8,938 bases of DNA from JAFGQU01 sp964483625 (lineage in GTDB: Bacteria > Omnitrophota > Gorgyraeia > Duberdicusellales > 4484-171), in assembly GCA_964483625.1 (NCBI GenBank), contig CAZABB010000055.1:1-8938 (forward strand), given 5' to 3'. The position numbers and the translations under genes are program-made. Below the pieces are notes generated by a model. The model saw only the letters and a list, made by a program, of their open reading frames with translations. It was not told the origin of the DNA and made no database searches. Shown here in pieces: positions 6,962-8,938 of the stretch (the first letter of the stretch is position 1; each line of letters begins with the position of its first letter).

Positions 6962-7089
6962 AATAACCAATCACCAAGAAACAATAACCAATTAATCACC
7001 AAATCCCAACATCCAAACGGAAACAGTATCTGTTTGGAAATTGGAGATTGGAATTTGTTTGTATCTTGTATCTTGGTTATTGGTGATTT
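6962..7089. repeat. Intergenic inverted repeat of ACCAAT/ATTGGT words
   Basis: This element fills most of the 184-base dapF-dapA gap. The left arm repeats AATAACC and AATCACC words (6962-7003). The right arm carries ATTGG-type words and ends with GGTTATT and GGTGATT (7075-7088). AATCACCAA at 6969-6977 is the exact complement of 7080-7088, and ATAACCA copies match TGGTTAT at 7074-7080. The centre holds TCCAAAC (7012-7018) complementary to GTTTGGA (7032-7038), with a competing hairpin AAACAG-TAT-CTGTTT (7021-7035). The dapA ribosome-binding site GAGGTGA (7099-7105) follows about 10 bases after the right arm. Bases 6928-6961 before the element are A+T-rich, with no feature seen. Confidence 0.8.
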
Positions 7090-7111
7090 GAAAAAAGTGA
7101 GGTGAATAGTT

Positions 7112-7993
7112 ATGTTCAAAGGTAGTATTGTGGCGATAGTGACGCCGTTTAGAAAGAATGAAGAGATTGATAATGATAAGTTAGGTGAGATGATTAACTG
7201 GCATATCAAGAATAAGACCGACGCGATACTGGTTTGCGGCACGACGGGTGAGAGCGCGACGCTTTCGCATGAGGAGCACAAACGCGTGGTCAAGATCGCG
7301 GTTGAAGCCGCGGGCGGTAAAATTCCCATTATCGCCGGCGCCGGGTCCAATTCGACCAAGGAGGCGCTGGATCTTACGATATATGCCGAGAAGATCGGTG
7401 CCGCCGCGGCACTGGTGATTACGCCTTACTACAACAAGCCGACCCAGGAAGGGATGTATCAGCATTTTAAAAAGATATCCCAGGAAGTGAATATCCCGGT
7501 CATCATATATAACGTGCCCGGCCGTACGGGGATTAATATCCGGCCGGAGACGGTCGCGCGTATCTATAAGGATTGTAAAAACGTTATCGGCATTAAGGAG
7601 GCCTCGTGTAATCTTGACCAGATTACCCGGCTTGCGTCGCTGGTCGACAGCAAATTCGTTTTGCTTTCCGGGAGCGATGAGCTTACCATACCGATACTTT
7701 CGGTGGGAGGATCGGGGGTCGTTTCGGTCGTGGCAAACATCGCGCCGAAAGAAACGCATACTATGGTGAGTGAATATTTCGCCGGACATCACGACAAAGC
7801 GCGTAAGATACAGCTTGAGCTGTACGCTTTGATCAAAGCGCTGTTTCTCGAAACAAATCCTATTCCGGTGAAAACCGCGTTGGGACTCATGGGAATGGTT
7901 GATCCGGTATTGCGCCTGCCGCTTTACAAGATGAGTGAGGCGAATCGGGATAAGCTGAAAAAAATACTTAAGCAATACGAATTAATAAAGTAA
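7112..7993 (+). CDS. dapA: 4-hydroxy-tetrahydrodipicolinate synthase (DapA)
   Basis: This class I aldolase-type enzyme condenses pyruvate with aspartate semialdehyde, the committed step of the DAP/lysine branch. At 293 residues it matches the family. The (beta/alpha)8 barrel motifs are complete: GTTGES (43-48, with Thr44-Thr45), Tyr107 in TPYYNKP, Tyr133 and Arg138 in YNVPGRT, and Schiff-base Lys162 in GIKEAS. The GSDE loop follows at 187-190. These residues distinguish it from N-acetylneuraminate lyase and KDG aldolase relatives, as does its position next to dapF and dapB. The start at 7112 is fixed by a strong Shine-Dalgarno, GAGGTGA (7099-7105), 6 bases upstream. Lysine feedback inhibition is known for many bacterial DapA proteins but cannot be judged here. 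The gene order (late enzymes lysA and dapF before dapA and dapB) is the reverse of pathway order. Confidence 0.97.
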   Translation: MFKGSIVAIVTPFRKNEEIDNDKLGEMINWHIKNKTDAILVCGTTGESATLSHEEHKRVVKIAVEAAGGKIPIIAGAGSNSTKEALDLTIYAEKIGAAAALVITPYYNKPTQEGMYQHFKKISQEVNIPVIIYNVPGRTGINIRPETVARIYKDCKNVIGIKEASCNLDQITRLASLVDSKFVLLSGSDELTIPILSVGGSGVVSVVANIAPKETHTMVSEYFAGHHDKARKIQLELYALIKALFLETNPIPVKTALGLMGMVDPVLRLPLYKMSEANRDKLKKILKQYELIK

Positions 7994-7994
7994 A

Positions 7995-8099
7995 GTCACA
8001 CGACACACGACACATAGTCACACGTGAGGGGGCAGGAGAAAAGAAAAAAATGAACACAAAATCTAGAACGTGTGACGTGTGTCTATGTGACTATGTGAC
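7995..8099. repeat. Intergenic inverted repeat of GTCACA/TGTGAC words
   Basis: This element starts 2 bases after the dapA stop and ends 8 bases before the dapB ribosome-binding site. The left arm (7995-8025) is built of GTCACAC, GACACAC and TAGTCAC words. The right arm (8068-8099) is built of GTGTGAC and TATGTGAC words. GTCACACGT at 8017-8025 is an exact complement of ACGTGTGAC at 8068-8076, and GTCACA at 7995-8000 pairs with TGTGAC at 8094-8099; the middle of the stem is imperfect. The 42-base loop is purine-rich. The words are unlike those of the other gaps. Confidence 0.8.
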
Positions 8100-8118
8100 C
8101 TGAAAGTAAGGACAAACT

Positions 8119-8838
8119 ATGATTAAATTAGTCGTAAGCGGTGCGTTGGGAAGAATGGGAAAAAGGATTATCGCGTTAGCCCAAGAGGATGCGGAATTTT
8201 CGCTGGTGGGGGCGCTGGAAAGAGAGGGGCATCCTGAGCTGGGGCAAGAAATCTCCGGGGTCGAAGTCTCAGCAAGCCCCGATTGTATCGCCGCGTCTGA
8301 TTGCGTGATTGAATTTACCTCACGCCCGGCGACAATCGCTCATCTTGATCTGGCGCTGACGCAAAAAAAAGCGATCGTCATCGGCACGACGGGATTGAAT
8401 GAGGCCGAAGTCGTCCACATAAAGAAGGCCGCCGAGCAGATCCCGGTTGTATATGCGCCGAACATGAGCGTGGGGGTGAACCTGGTGTTTCGTCTTCTTT
8501 CTGATGCGGCGAAGATACTGAAGGGCTATTCGGTACATATAACCGAGGCGCATCATATCCATAAGAAAGACGCCCCTTCAGGTACGGCCAAAAAGATCGC
8601 CCAGGTGATCAACGACCAGGGATTTGATATTAAAATAGAAGATATCGAAGCTATTCGCGAAGATGAGATCGTCGGCGATCATAAAGTAGTATTTGAAAGT
8701 GATGTCGATAAAATCGAACTGTTCCATCACGCCAAAACCCGCGATATCTTCGCGCAAGGCGCGCTGGTCGCGGCAAAATGGCTTCACGGCAAACCGGCGG
8801 GCCTCTATTCGATGGAGAACGTGTTATTCGGAGAATAA
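8119..8838 (+). CDS. dapB: 4-hydroxy-tetrahydrodipicolinate reductase (DapB)
   Basis: This NAD(P)H-dependent enzyme reduces the DapA product to tetrahydrodipicolinate. The N-terminal Rossmann motif is GALGRMG (8-14), with ALEREG (32-37) at the cofactor-ribose position, EFTSRP (65-70) and GTTG (89-92). The substrate domain has APNMSVGVN (113-121) and the signature HHIHKKDAPSGTA (145-157), with the catalytic His pair and Lys. EIVGDH, TRDIFAQGALVAAKWL and GLYSM close the protein. At 239 residues it is shorter than the E. coli enzyme (273). The difference includes a collapse of the loop before IVGDH, where E. coli carries a GTIGFA-R-GD segment. All catalytic parts remain, so this looks like a compact natural variant. 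The ATG at 8119 is supported by TAAGGA at 8107-8112, 6 bases upstream. The last codons and the stop form half of a perfect hairpin. Confidence 0.96.
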   Translation: MIKLVVSGALGRMGKRIIALAQEDAEFSLVGALEREGHPELGQEISGVEVSASPDCIAASDCVIEFTSRPATIAHLDLALTQKKAIVIGTTGLNEAEVVHIKKAAEQIPVVYAPNMSVGVNLVFRLLSDAAKILKGYSVHITEAHHIHKKDAPSGTAKKIAQVINDQGFDIKIEDIEAIREDEIVGDHKVVFESDVDKIELFHHAKTRDIFAQGALVAAKWLHGKPAGLYSMENVLFGE

Positions 8839-8844
8839 CACGTT
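8818..8844 (+). other. Perfect 12-bp hairpin spanning the dapB stop codon
   Basis: AACGTGTTATTC (8818-8829) and GAATAACACGTT (8833-8844) are exact reverse complements around a 3-base loop (GGA). The left arm is coding (codons Asn-Val-Leu-Phe), and the right arm holds the TAA stop at 8836-8838. The stem is only moderately GC-rich and no run of T follows on either side, so a classical Rho-independent terminator is not supported. It could be an mRNA 3'-end stabiliser, a Rho- or processing-related stem, or a site recognised in DNA. Confidence 0.75.
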
Positions 8845-8938
8845 AAACCCTAAGCACTAAATCCGAAGCACGAAACAAGCACGATGTAATGCACCCCGTT
8901 AAGCAAGCTAAATTTTTGTAAGTGCTATCTGTTCTTTC
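8845..8938. repeat. Partial copy of the post-argF repeat words; non-coding right edge
   Basis: After the hairpin the sequence has no convincing gene on either strand. AAATCCGAAGCACGAA at 8859-8874 is identical to 1846-1861, and CGAAACAAGCACGA at 8871-8884 is identical to 1872-1885. CTAAGCAC occurs at 8850-8857 and also just after dapF. The copy looks like the left half of the argF-argG element; any right half would lie beyond the window. AGCACT (8853-8858) and AGTGCT (8921-8926) form a weak inverted pair. Confidence 0.65.

Noticed and set aside
7181..7975. Long open frame antisense to dapA (and similar antisense frames over argF, argH and lysA)
   Set aside because: The plus-strand genes have complete family motifs, while the antisense translations show no recognisable domain and arise from codon bias.
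8050..8103. 17-residue frame with three Cys in the dapA-dapB gap
   Set aside because: Most of it is the translated right arm of the GTCACA repeat; the upstream GGAG is poorly spaced. Likely chance.

Overview
The window is one continuous plus-strand biosynthetic cluster: the 3' part of argD, then argF, argG, argH, lysA, dapF, dapA and dapB, with about 100 bases of non-coding sequence at the right edge. All eight genes are recognised from family motifs, and none is frameshifted or obviously broken. No RNA gene, mobile-element gene or CRISPR array is visible. GC content is moderate, Shine-Dalgarno sites are mostly clear, and 10 N bases at 5660-5669 mark a small assembly gap, so this looks like a draft or metagenome-derived bacterial contig. 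The arg-lys gene order, together with word-like intergenic repeats (TTCGAA, CCGAA, ACCAAT, GTCACA types), resembles uncultivated bacteria such as Omnitrophota. That placement rests on memory and style, since no phylogenetic marker is present.

Left half (1-4685): four arginine enzymes. ArgD makes N-acetylornithine, ArgF carbamoylates ornithine to citrulline, ArgG condenses citrulline with aspartate, and ArgH releases arginine and fumarate. argD and argF overlap by 4 bases (ATGA). argF, argG and argH are separated by 159 and 130 bases. Right half (4704-8838): four enzymes of the diaminopimelate/lysine branch in the order lysA, dapF, dapA, dapB. DapA and DapB open the pathway, DapF epimerises LL-DAP to meso-DAP, and LysA decarboxylates it to lysine. 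meso-DAP would also feed peptidoglycan. The middle steps, from tetrahydrodipicolinate to LL-DAP, are not encoded here. The two halves meet across only 18 bases (argH to lysA), which suggests one transcript.

The most unusual structure lies between the genes. Every gap longer than 80 bases (after argF, argG, lysA, dapF and dapA) is filled, from around the upstream stop codon to near the next ribosome-binding site, by an imperfect inverted repeat. Each gap is built from its own short repeated word. The two tight junctions have none. The word set after argF reappears after dapB, next to a perfect 12-bp hairpin that spans the dapB stop codon. I see no evidence for a new multi-gene system; these elements are the part most worth following up.
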